A stretch of DNA of 12,099 bases. Origin: Devosia sp. (GTDB taxonomy: Bacteria > Pseudomonadota > Alphaproteobacteria > Rhizobiales > Devosiaceae). The notes below the pieces were generated by a model, which made no database searches, was not told the origin of the DNA, and worked only from the letters and a program-made list of their open reading frames with translations. The stretch covers positions 1-12,099 of the forward strand of contig JAQGKH010000360.1 in assembly GCA_028290225.1 (NCBI GenBank), in the 5' to 3' direction. Positions 1-6,673 of the stretch are shown piece after piece; position 1 is the stretch's first letter; the number at the start of each line of letters is the position of its first letter. Position numbers and translations under genes: made by a program.

Positions 1-75
1 CGTTGGGTTGGCCGCCGCTGCTGGCGCGACCAGAAAGAATGCCGCGACGGCGGCGCCTATAAGTTGCTGCTTCAT
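1..75 (-). CDS. N-terminus of an exported protein (partial, runs off left edge)
   Basis: Only the first 25 codons lie in the window. They read MKQQLIGAAVAAFFLVAPAA and then AANPT: a short basic start, a hydrophobic core and an alanine-rich end with a likely signal peptidase I site near residue 22. The start codon at 75-73 is preceded by GGGTAGGG about 6 nt upstream, a fair Shine-Dalgarno. It lies downstream of the ABC transporter genes on the same strand, so it is probably the next operon gene and a periplasmic or secreted protein. The mature part is outside the window, so no function can be given. Confidence 0.7.
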   Translation of the reverse strand, partial: MKQQLIGAAVAAFFLVAPAAAANPT

Positions 76-194
76 GCCGCCCTACCCGCTTCAATGATTG
101 ATCGCCACTTCGTCGCCCAGATATTGCACATACCGCCGAGCTGGTCTTCGACCATGTATTCCTCGACCTTGCCGGAGAACGGGCAGAGCTTCAC
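72..194 (-). CDS. Possible 40-aa small ORF overlapping the next start by ATGA
   Basis: Between the ATPase gene and the exported-protein start, a GTG-started frame of 40 codons begins VKLCPFSGKVEEYMV and ends in TGA at 74-72, sharing ATGA with the next gene's ATG. An overlap like this often marks translational coupling. No good ribosome binding site precedes the GTG. A GGAGG lies about 18 nt upstream, which instead sits at the start of another frame (ATG at 222, 43 codons, stop at 91-93). The two overlapping short frames may be remnants of a decayed gene rather than a true small protein. The phrases GKVEEY and NIWAT faintly recall beta-propeller repeats, but this is too weak to name a family. 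Treat as unproven. Confidence 0.2.
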   Translation of the reverse strand: MKLCPFSGKVEEYMVEDQLGGMCNIWATKWRSIIEAGRAA

Positions 195-274
195 GTTTAG
201 GCGCCTGTTTGCCAGCCTCCATGATCCTGGGCCACTTCCCGCCTAGATGTTGAGCATGGCGCCAAGTGCCAGGA

Positions 275-1315
275 TCACGCGCAGCGATCCCCTGCTTCGT
301 CGAAGAGGTGCACGGATGCGAGATTGGGTTGGAAGTTCATCACCGTCCCCGGCGCGACGTCGAGGCGGTGCCGCACCAGGCTGGTGAGCGTCGACTGGCC
401 CAGCTTGAGGATCAACTGGGTTTCGGACCCCATAGGCTCGACAACGAGCACTTGCATGGGGATACCAGCAGGGTCGGGGACCAGGTGCTCGGGGCGGATG
501 CCGTAATGTCTGGCCGTGGCGCTCGACCGGGCGGTGGGGAGGAGGTGCCCGTCCGTGGTGACAAAGCCCCCGTTTTTCAGCTCACCCTCGACGATGTTCA
601 TCGAGGGTGAGCCGATGAACTGGGCCACGAAGATGTTGTTTGGATAGTCGAACAGCTCGATGGGCGAGCCCATCTGTTCGATCTTGCCGTCCCGCATCAC
701 CACGATGGTATCGGCCATGGTCATCGCCTCGACCTGATCATGGGTGACATAGATGGTCGTGGTCCGGACGCGCTGGTGCAGTTCCTTGATCTCGGCGCGC
801 ATCTGCACCCGGAGCTTTGCATCGAGGTTGGAGAGCGGTTCATCGAACAGGAACACTGCGGGGTTGCGCACCACGGCCCGCCCCATGGCGACGCGCTGCC
901 GCTGTCCGCCCGAGAGCTCGCGCGGATAGCGGCCAAGCAGGTTCCCCAGGCCCAGCATCTGTGCTGCCTGCTCGACCTTGGCCTTTGCAGCAGTCTTGTC
1001 CACCTTCTTCATGCGCAATGAGAAGGCCATGTTCTCGGCGACGGTCATGTGGGGGTAGAGAGCGTAGCTCTGGAACACCATCGCGATGTCGCGTTGCTTG
1101 GGCGGCAGGCCGTTCACGACCCGGTCGCCAATGGCGATGGTGCCGCCCGAGATCCCCTCCAGTCCCGCTACCATTCGCAGCAGGGTGGACTTGCCACAGC
1201 CGGAGGGGCCGACAAGCACGACGAACTCCCCCTCAGCGATATCGATGGAAACGCCCCTGAGCACTTCAACGCTGCCATAGCGCTTGAGAGCGTTGGTGAT
1301 CTTGACTGGTGCCAT
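275..1315 (-). CDS. Sugar ABC transporter ATP-binding protein, UgpC/MalK (CUT1) type
   Basis: Cytoplasmic ATPase that powers the importer made by the two permeases upstream. All ABC motifs are intact: Walker A GPSGCGKST at residues 36-44, Q-loop glutamine 82, signature LSGGQ at 134-138, Walker B VFLFDEP at 154-160, D-loop SNLD at 162-165 and H-loop His192. Residues from about 240 form a shortened TOBE-type regulatory domain with GIRPEHL near 272, as in MalK/UgpC/MsmK. The length of 346 aa is slightly below the family's usual 355-370, mostly in the C-terminal domain, which ends early with DEAGDRCA. The start at 1315 follows the MalG-type gene by 27 nt and has only a weak ribosome binding site (AAGGCAC). 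It is the last gene of the transporter core. The substrate cannot be read from the ATPase. Confidence 0.95.
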   Translation of the reverse strand: MAPVKITNALKRYGSVEVLRGVSIDIAEGEFVVLVGPSGCGKSTLLRMVAGLEGISGGTIAIGDRVVNGLPPKQRDIAMVFQSYALYPHMTVAENMAFSLRMKKVDKTAAKAKVEQAAQMLGLGNLLGRYPRELSGGQRQRVAMGRAVVRNPAVFLFDEPLSNLDAKLRVQMRAEIKELHQRVRTTTIYVTHDQVEAMTMADTIVVMRDGKIEQMGSPIELFDYPNNIFVAQFIGSPSMNIVEGELKNGGFVTTDGHLLPTARSSATARHYGIRPEHLVPDPAGIPMQVLVVEPMGSETQLILKLGQSTLTSLVRHRLDVAPGTVMNFQPNLASVHLFDEAGDRCA

Positions 1316-1342
1316 TTGCGAAGTGCCTTGTTGAGCTTGATA

Positions 1343-2191
1343 TTACCCCTTCACCGCACCGGCCAGAATGCCCTGAACGAGCTGCTTCTGAACGCGCACG
1401 AGAAGAGGGATGAGCGGCAGGAGGATAAGGACGCCGCCTGCTGCAATGAGATCGTATGGGGTGGTGTTGGCATCCGCCCGAACGGGAACTTCGAACAAGC
1501 GAACAGTTAGCAGCCGCGTTTCGGGGGAGGCGGTAAGCGTGAAGGCGTAGAGGAACTCGTTCCAGCCCGCGATGAAGAGCAGCAGGAAAGTCACCGCGAA
1601 GGCGGGCATGGCGATGGGAAATATAATCCTGAACAGCGTGCTGAAGAGGCCCGCGCCGTCAATCCACGCCGCTTCGTCCAGTTCCCTGGGTATGGACCGG
1701 AAATAGGCAAACAGGGTGAGGAAGGCAAAGGGGATGCCATCCGACATGAAGATCAGGATGAGACCGATATGCGTGTCCAGCAGGCCCAGATCGTTGTAGG
1801 CGATGAAAACGGGCCCCAGGGTCACCATGCCCGGGATTGCGACTGTGGCCACCAGCGCGCTGTAGAGCGCCGACTTGCCAACGAAGTTCATGCGGCTGAA
1901 CCCGTAGGCCGCCAGCCCGCCGAGCAAGGTCGCTCCCGCTGCCGCTGCGCCCGCAACCAGTACGGTGTTCAAGAGGCTGCGGAAGTAGTTCCACGCCTTC
2001 ATCACGAATGGATAGGCGTCGATGGTGGGATTGCGCGGCCAAAGCGTTGGCGGCAGCCGGTACGCCTCGCCCGGCGGCTTCAGCGAGGTGATAACCATGT
2101 AGTAGATCGGGAAGGCGAGCATCACCAGGACGATGAGCAACACGCCGTATTGAGCCGAACGGCCCAGCCGCTGCTGGAGGATCGGGTGCAT
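1343..2191 (-). CDS. Sugar ABC transporter permease, MalG type
   Basis: Inner-membrane subunit of the importer (binding-protein-dependent transport inner membrane family), about six hydrophobic segments. The first is at residues 16-34, followed by the typical ITSLKPPGE phrase. The cytoplasmic EAA loop, which docks on the ATPase, reads ELDEAAWIDGAG with EAA at 173-175 and glycine 179, ending in IFPIAMP. I chose the ATG at 2191, which gives 282 aa, the usual size. It lies 1 nt after the upstream stop codon (TGA 2195-2193) and has GGA 8 nt upstream. The frame also opens at a GTG at 2215 (290 aa, 23-nt overlap with the upstream gene) but no ribosome binding site precedes it. Either start gives the same functional protein. 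Close packing with the MalF-type gene implies coupled translation. Confidence 0.93.
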   Translation of the reverse strand: MHPILQQRLGRSAQYGVLLIVLVMLAFPIYYMVITSLKPPGEAYRLPPTLWPRNPTIDAYPFVMKAWNYFRSLLNTVLVAGAAAAGATLLGGLAAYGFSRMNFVGKSALYSALVATVAIPGMVTLGPVFIAYNDLGLLDTHIGLILIFMSDGIPFAFLTLFAYFRSIPRELDEAAWIDGAGLFSTLFRIIFPIAMPAFAVTFLLLFIAGWNEFLYAFTLTASPETRLLTVRLFEVPVRADANTTPYDLIAAGGVLILLPLIPLLVRVQKQLVQGILAGAVKG

Positions 2192-2192
2192 C

Positions 2193-3131
2193 TCAAAGTC
2201 CACTTCTGTTCGCACGATAAAGGCGCCAGGCGAAGAAGCCGCCGATGGTCACGCTGCATAGCAGAAGAAGCAAGTTGATCGCCGAACCGTAGCCGTAGCG
2301 AAGCTCCTGGAAGAACCGGGAATAGGCATAAACGGCGAGCGTTTCTGTTGCAGTCCCCGGTCCGCCCCGGGTCAGGCCGTTGATCTGCTCGAACGTCTGC
2401 ACTTCAGCCATGCCGCGCAGCATGACGATCAGATAAACCGTCGGCATCAACATCGGCAGCGTCACGAACCAGAAGCGTTGAAGTATGTTGGCCCCATCCA
2501 CCTCTGCGGCCTCGTAAAGCTCCTTGGGCAAGGCAGCCAGCCCGGCCATGAAGATCAGGGCGCACCAGGAAACGTTCTTCCAGACAGTGACCACGATCAC
2601 CGATACGCGGGCCGTGTTGGCGTCGCTCAGCCAGCGGATTGGCGAGCTGATCACTCCCAGGTCTCGAAGCACGGCATTCAGGATGCCGCCGTCTTCGTAG
2701 AACATGATCTTCCACACGGTTGCCGCCAGCAATGGCGCCATCACCCAGGGCAGCAGCATGATGAAGTTGCTCAGCCAGCGGCCACGCAGGCTCTGCATCA
2801 ACAGCAGCGCGAGCATCAAGCCCAGGAAGACCTCGAGGGCTACGCTGACGAAAGTGTAGATCAGGGTAAAGGCCAGCGAGCCGATCAACCTTTCGTCCCT
2901 GATCAGGAATTCATAGTTGGCCAGCCCGATGAACCGCCCCGGATTGGTGATCGAGCGGTTGGTGAAGCTCATCCATACCGTCTGGAACAGCGGCACGATG
3001 CTGTAGGTCAGTCGCAGCACGATGGCTGGCAAGATGATCAGGTATGCAAAGGAATTAGGCCCCGACATCATTGTCCGGAGGCGCCCGCCCAAGGATAGCG
3101 GCGCTGTCGCCATGTCAGGCGAGATCGTCAT
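2193..3131 (-). CDS. Sugar ABC transporter permease, MalF type
   Basis: Partner of the MalG-type permease in the membrane channel. The 312-aa protein starts with a cytoplasmic tail of about 27 residues, then a first membrane segment (FAYLIILPAIVLRLTYSIV, about 28-46) followed by PLFQTVWMSF, a hallmark of CUT1 MalF-type permeases. The EAA loop reads ELYEAAEVDGAN with EAA at 207-209 and glycine 213, ending FVTLPMLMP. A late GGPGTATETL motif near residue 265 is also typical of the family. The ATG at 3131 has GAGGG about 10 nt upstream. It is separated from the binding-protein gene by 98 nt that hold a strong hairpin, which probably sets the ratio of binding protein to membrane subunits. Confidence 0.95.
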   Translation of the reverse strand: MTISPDMATAPLSLGGRLRTMMSGPNSFAYLIILPAIVLRLTYSIVPLFQTVWMSFTNRSITNPGRFIGLANYEFLIRDERLIGSLAFTLIYTFVSVALEVFLGLMLALLLMQSLRGRWLSNFIMLLPWVMAPLLAATVWKIMFYEDGGILNAVLRDLGVISSPIRWLSDANTARVSVIVVTVWKNVSWCALIFMAGLAALPKELYEAAEVDGANILQRFWFVTLPMLMPTVYLIVMLRGMAEVQTFEQINGLTRGGPGTATETLAVYAYSRFFQELRYGYGSAINLLLLLCSVTIGGFFAWRLYRANRSGL

Positions 3132-3159
3132 GGTGGTATAGCCCTCATCGGTTGTGTTT

Positions 3160-3189
3160 GGCCGCCCGTTGTCAATGTCACGGGCGGCC
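3160..3189 (-). terminator. Hairpin between binding-protein and permease genes (attenuator or mRNA stabiliser)
   Basis: A perfect 10-bp inverted repeat, GGCCGCCCGT at 3160-3169 and ACGGGCGGCC at 3180-3189, with a 10-nt loop. It lies 40 nt downstream of the binding-protein stop codon and 28 nt before the MalF-type start. On the minus strand no U-run follows, so it is unlikely to be a full intrinsic terminator. GC-rich hairpins in this position (known from malE-malF) protect the upstream message from 3' decay or terminate part of the transcripts, giving more binding protein than permease. That role is inferred from position. Confidence 0.65.
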
Positions 3190-3229
3190 CGGGGGCGGCA
3201 GACGAGTCAGGAGGAGCTGGCGTCCAGGA

Positions 3230-4483
3230 TCAGGACAGCTTGATCAGGCTGTACTCGTCGGCGGCCCAGCGCTGCGCGTCTTCGGGCGTGCGTTGACCTG
3301 AGAGGATATAGCTACCCAGCTTGTCGAACATCGACCACAGCTGCGTCACCTGGGGCGAGCTGATGATCGGCTCGCGGAACTTCGCGCCCGCGATCAGGTC
3401 GGACCAGGGGACATCCAGGCTCAGTGCGGGCACCTTTGCCTTGATGTCGGCATCCTCGAACAAGGAGCGGTAGGGCGGAGCGGCGGTCTGGGCCAGGCAG
3501 ATCTCCTTGACGATCTGCGGGCTCGAGATCCAGTTGATAACCTCAGTGGCGGCTTCCTTCTTCTTGGAAGCCTTGGGCATCATCGCGCCCCAACCATGTG
3601 CCAGGCCGGTGTTTCCCGCCGGACCGGCAGGCCAGGGCGATACACCGAGGGTTTCCTTGGTGATCGTGCTTCCTTCGACCCCGAGGATGTTGCGCAGCCC
3701 TCCTTCGTAAGTCCACCACATGCCCGCCTTGCCGGCAGCCGCGAGCGCTTCCACGGCAGCGTTGTCTTCGCTGACGGTCGAAGGCGGCGTGATCTTATCC
3801 TTCTGCACCCAATCGGACATGAACTGGAAGGCCTTGAGCGAATTGGGATCGCTGAGGCTGTTCAGATCGCCTCCAGCCTGATTGAGCATCAAGAGCACGG
3901 TGTTGAAGGCATGTCCTTCGCCGCCCAGCGGACGCCAACCATAAACGCCGGCATTTGCATCAGTGACGCTCTTGGCCGTTTCCACCATCTCTTCCCAGGT
4001 CTTGGGCGCAGCCTTGACCAGGGATTTGTTGTAGAAGAAGGGCTCCAGGCCCATGGTGAAGAAAGCGCGGTAAACGCCACCTGCCGCATTGTTCAGGTCA
4101 GCGATGTTCTGGACAGTGTCCGCACTGTTCTTGGTCCAGGCGTCGGTACCGCTCAGATCCTCGGCCCAGCCGTTCATGCCCCACAGCCCACCGATAAGAT
4201 CGTCGGCGAACATGACATCCAGGCCATCATAGCCCGTTTGCCCCCACAGGGTGATCTTCTGCATCACGTCGTCCCACTTGGAGGGGAGGACGTCGTAGTT
4301 GATCTTCACGCCAATTTCGCTCTCGGCGCGAGCGAACAGATCCATCAACACCGGGCTGTTCCAGCCGATCATGTTGATCTCGTTCACCCCTTGGGCACGC
4401 ACATGCGGAGCCATTGCCAGGGTCGCCCCGGCCGCGGCGGTCGATTGTAGGAATTTTCGGCGTGATAGAGTGGTCGTGAACAT
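3230..4483 (-). CDS. Tat-exported sugar ABC transporter substrate-binding protein (family 1)
   Basis: Periplasmic protein of 417 aa that captures the sugar and delivers it to the MalF/MalG pair. The N-terminus carries a twin-arginine signal, SRRKFLQ at residues 7-13, then an alanine-rich segment and a VRA|Q cleavage site near residue 30, so it should be exported folded by the Tat system. The mature part fits the SBP_bac_1 pattern: INMIGWNSPVLMDL start, YDGLDVMFAD, a GLEPFFYNKSLV strand-helix, the KTWEEMVETAK lobe linker, GKAGMWWTYEG, then AHGWGAMMPKASKKKEAATE and WISSPQIVKEI near the end. The start at 4483 follows an excellent ribosome binding site, GGGAGGAAACC. It lies 48 nt after the oxidoreductase gene in the same operon. 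The sugar is not identifiable from sequence alone. Confidence 0.95.
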   Translation of the reverse strand: MFTTTLSRRKFLQSTAAAGATLAMAPHVRAQGVNEINMIGWNSPVLMDLFARAESEIGVKINYDVLPSKWDDVMQKITLWGQTGYDGLDVMFADDLIGGLWGMNGWAEDLSGTDAWTKNSADTVQNIADLNNAAGGVYRAFFTMGLEPFFYNKSLVKAAPKTWEEMVETAKSVTDANAGVYGWRPLGGEGHAFNTVLLMLNQAGGDLNSLSDPNSLKAFQFMSDWVQKDKITPPSTVSEDNAAVEALAAAGKAGMWWTYEGGLRNILGVEGSTITKETLGVSPWPAGPAGNTGLAHGWGAMMPKASKKKEAATEVINWISSPQIVKEICLAQTAAPPYRSLFEDADIKAKVPALSLDVPWSDLIAGAKFREPIISSPQVTQLWSMFDKLGSYILSGQRTPEDAQRWAADEYSLIKLS

Positions 4484-4531
4484 GGTTTCCTCCCTGGGTT
4501 CACTGGTTGCAGATGTCGATTGCCTGCGGCC

Positions 4532-5656
4532 CTAATCCGCGAAGCTGGGGACGTCCACGGCGGCTCCGTCCGCCATGGCCGATTGGTGTGCTGCAATCCC
4601 GGGCGCCGTCCATCGCGCACCTGTACGTGCGTCTACTTGAGCCTTGCGTCCTTCAACAATCGATCGAACAAATTCATGCACCAGGTGAGGGTGGGAACCC
4701 GAGTGGCCACCGCCTTGCACGAATGACAGGTGCTTTCCGTCCGAGAACACCGCCTTGCGCGTGTAGGGGGCAATCTCGCTCGGCAGGAGATCCTGGCGAT
4801 CGGGCGGCTGCACGGCTTCGTGCAGGATCTTCCGTCCTCGGCCAGTGCCGGGCTGTGGCAGCGAGAAGATCATGGGATCCTCCTCCTCAATCTGCTGCCA
4901 TTCAAACCCGAGCTTGTCGCCATAGATCGCAAAGGATTCCGAATAGGGCCTGACAGTCTGGAACAGCGATCGCGTGACCTCGACCGCGACATCGCTGTCG
5001 CGCAGGCGGAAGATGGCGGTCTCCACCGGATAGGGATTGCCGTAGGGTTTTGTGCGCTCCTCCGGCAGGCGCCCCGATCCAAAGCAATGTACGCGCTCAA
5101 CACCGGTGGCGAGCAGCTTGAGCACGGGGGAGATGGCATGGGTCATGTAGTGATGCGGAGGCAGGCCCATCCAGTACTCAGGCCAGCCTTCCATATCCTG
5201 CATATGACCGCCGCGAGCGAAGGAAATATCGCCGAATTCGCCCTTGTCAAAGAGGTCCTGCACCATCAGGAACTCGCGGGTATAAACCGCCGTTTCCATC
5301 ATCATATAGTTCTTGCCGGAGCGGTCCTCGGCCTCGATGATCCTGTGCAGGTCCTCAAGGCTGGTCGCCATCGGCACGGTGCACGCGCAATGCTTGCCTG
5401 CATTCAACACCTTGATCGCCTGCTCGGCATGGAGTGGGATGGGGGTAACGAGATGGACAGCGTCCAGGTCAGGGTCCTCCAGCGCTGCATCCAGCGAGCT
5501 GTAGGAGCGCTCGATGCCGAAGCGCTGACATGCCTGCTGCAACTTGTCCGGGTTGCTGTCGTGCAGGGCTACCCATTCCACATCCGGGTGGTCGCGATAG
5601 ATGGGGGCAAATTCTGCACCAAAACCAAGCCCGATAAGGGCCACGCGCGGCTTCAT
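4532..5656 (-). CDS. Gfo/Idh/MocA-family NAD(P)-dependent oxidoreductase, variant active-site loop
   Basis: First gene of the transport operon, 374 aa, expected to oxidise or reduce the imported sugar or a derivative in the cytoplasm. The N-terminal Rossmann fold shows VALIGLGFGAEF with the dinucleotide glycines at 9-13, then the LVTPIPLHAEQA and AGKHCACTVP strands. The usual EKP motif that supplies the catalytic lysine is TVP here (93-95), so it belongs to an EKP-lacking subgroup. The C-terminal domain contains HHYMTHAISPVL, where His173 is the likely equivalent of the family's conserved histidine. I chose the ATG at 5656 because GGAGGAGA lies 7 nt upstream. The frame stays open to an ATG at 5701, adding 15 residues (MLLQKTTGSMEERLR), but that start has no ribosome binding site and sits on the promoter. 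Substrate unknown. Confidence 0.9.
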   Translation of the reverse strand: MKPRVALIGLGFGAEFAPIYRDHPDVEWVALHDSNPDKLQQACQRFGIERSYSSLDAALEDPDLDAVHLVTPIPLHAEQAIKVLNAGKHCACTVPMATSLEDLHRIIEAEDRSGKNYMMMETAVYTREFLMVQDLFDKGEFGDISFARGGHMQDMEGWPEYWMGLPPHHYMTHAISPVLKLLATGVERVHCFGSGRLPEERTKPYGNPYPVETAIFRLRDSDVAVEVTRSLFQTVRPYSESFAIYGDKLGFEWQQIEEEDPMIFSLPQPGTGRGRKILHEAVQPPDRQDLLPSEIAPYTRKAVFSDGKHLSFVQGGGHSGSHPHLVHEFVRSIVEGRKAQVDARTGARWTAPGIAAHQSAMADGAAVDVPSFAD

Positions 5657-5665
5657 TCTGAGTCT

Positions 5666-5703
5666 CTCCTCCATGCTCCCCGTCGTTTTTTGGAGGAGCA
5701 TGG
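5666..5703 (-). promoter_or_regulatory. Leader inverted repeat next to the oxidoreductase ribosome binding site
   Basis: A perfect 9-bp inverted repeat, CCATGCTCC at 5671-5679 and GGAGCATGG at 5695-5703, with a 15-nt loop. In the minus-strand transcript the oxidoreductase Shine-Dalgarno GGAGGAG (5672-5666) overlaps the inner edge of the 3' arm, and it is also perfectly complementary over 7 nt to CTCCTCC at 5698-5692. The two pairings use overlapping bases and exclude one another, so this could hide or expose the ribosome binding site. If transcription starts near 5700 the 5' arm would be at the very tip of the RNA and the long stem would lose about three pairs. A DNA-binding site or chance symmetry are alternatives. 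Confidence 0.35.
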
Positions 5704-5706
5704 CTA

Positions 5707-5735
5707 GAATTAAACGTTTTTTTTGAGCGTGTAAA
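5707..5735 (-). promoter_or_regulatory. Candidate promoter of the sugar transport operon
   Basis: On the minus strand, TTTACA (5735-5730) resembles a -35 box (TTGACA, 5 of 6), followed after 17 nt by TAATTC (5712-5707), a weak -10. It would start transcription near 5700, about 45 nt before the oxidoreductase ATG. Spacing and position fit, but the -10 match is poor and alphaproteobacterial promoters vary. The -35 box overlaps one AAACGTTT palindrome by two bases, and the -10 overlaps the other by one, which is what a repressor-controlled promoter should look like. Confidence 0.4.
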
Positions 5736-5741
5736 ACGTTT
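5712..5741. promoter_or_regulatory. Twin LacI-family operator candidates (AAACGTTT x 2)
   Basis: Two identical 8-bp palindromes AAACGTTT occur at 5712-5719 and 5734-5741, with centres 22 bp apart, about two helical turns, so both face the same side of the DNA. LacI-family operators typically are palindromes with a central CG step, into which the hinge-helix leucine inserts (as in PurR). The adjacent LacI-type regulator has such a hinge (NPLGAELRRG). The sites lie in the divergent region between regulator and transport operon and overlap the candidate -35 and -10 boxes. Flanking symmetry beyond 8 bp is poor. Confidence 0.6.
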
Positions 5742-5776
5742 ATTTCTACGCTAGGGAGTGGGGAGGAGAGTTGATT

Positions 5777-6646
5777 ATGATCGACAAGAAGGGGGACGCA
5801 AGGCCCTCAATTCACAGTGTGGCGGCCTATGCTGGGGTGTCGATAGCCACGGTGTCCAAGGTAATGCAGGGCGTCGCGACCGTTCGCAAGGAGAACGTGA
5901 TCGCCGTTCAGAACGCCATCGAAGCCTTGGGGTACAGGATCAATCCTCTGGGCGCCGAATTGCGACGGGGTCAGCGCAAGCTGGTGGGCACCATAATCGC
6001 CGACTTTCAAAGCCTGGACTCCGCGCACCTTCTTTCCGCGTTGGAGCGGCATGTGGAGAGCCGTGGCTACACCCTCATGGCAGCGTCGAGCCGCGGTTCG
6101 GAGGATCGCGAGGCAGAACTGGTCGGGCGCATGCAGGATTGGCGGGTGGCCGGCCTCGTTGTGGAATCGGTGCCAGGAAGCAAGAAGGTTTCGTTGCTGC
6201 TTCAAGACGGCCCCCCAGCGGTGTTCCTGGGCAATCGTTCGGCCGAGGGGGTGCACGACCTGGTCGTGGATGATGTGCCCGCAGCAATCCGGGAAGCCAC
6301 CAAGATGGGCCGGCGTCGCGCGCGCAGCATCTTCCTTCCTGCCCAAACCGGCAATGAACACCTGAAGTCTGCCATTGATCAGGCAGGCGACTGCCTCGTG
6401 CACAGGCTTGCGGATCTGGATATCTCGGGGCCGACCTTCCTCATTTCGGGCGCCGATGAAGCCCGGGAGTTTCGCAAGATGGTAGACGAAAGTGCCGCGC
6501 TCCGAACGACATACTTCCAGTCCGACATCGACAGCGCATCGCTTGCAGCAGTTGAGCAGTTGTTCGACAGGTTCGAAGATCCCGAGGCGCCCAGGCAGAC
6601 CCGGCAGGTGCCGATGAAGGTCTGGTCGCCGATCTCTCATGCCTAG
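5777..6646 (+). CDS. LacI-family transcriptional regulator with shortened effector domain
   Basis: DNA-binding regulator, probably the repressor of the divergent transport operon. The N-terminal helix-turn-helix is canonical (SIHSVAAYAGVSIATVSKVMQG, residues 11-32) and is followed by the hinge helix NPLGAELRRGQRKLVG (56-71). The first half of the periplasmic-binding-like domain is recognisable (VGTIIADF, then GYTLMAASS, AGLVVES, PAVFLGNR, DLVVDD up to about 166). After MGRRRARSIF the usual PTAIF..ND..A.G segment and the following VPEDVSV strand are missing or unrecognisable. The end resumes the family pattern with LRTTYFQSD and a DRFEDPEAP helix-loop. At 289 aa it is about 50 residues shorter than typical (330-350). 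ATG 5777 is chosen over TTG 5771 because GGAGGAGA is 8 nt from the former. It may be ligand-insensitive or sense through a partner. Confidence 0.88.
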   Translation: MIDKKGDARPSIHSVAAYAGVSIATVSKVMQGVATVRKENVIAVQNAIEALGYRINPLGAELRRGQRKLVGTIIADFQSLDSAHLLSALERHVESRGYTLMAASSRGSEDREAELVGRMQDWRVAGLVVESVPGSKKVSLLLQDGPPAVFLGNRSAEGVHDLVVDDVPAAIREATKMGRRRARSIFLPAQTGNEHLKSAIDQAGDCLVHRLADLDISGPTFLISGADEAREFRKMVDESAALRTTYFQSDIDSASLAAVEQLFDRFEDPEAPRQTRQVPMKVWSPISHA

Positions 6647-6673
6647 GGCAAACTGCGCCGATAGGTGACCGGC

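Noticed and set aside
3596..4450. Plus-strand 284-aa frame opposite the first binding protein
   Set aside because: It is a shadow of a gene with clear Tat signal and SBP_bac_1 features.
5807..6640. Minus-strand 277-aa frame opposite the LacI-family gene
   Set aside because: The opposite strand has a textbook helix-turn-helix and hinge, while this frame has no motifs.
6647..6673. Terminator between the convergent LacI and leaderless binding-protein genes
   Set aside because: The 27-nt gap only offers a 4-bp GCCG/CGGC stem without a U-run, so it is not supportable.
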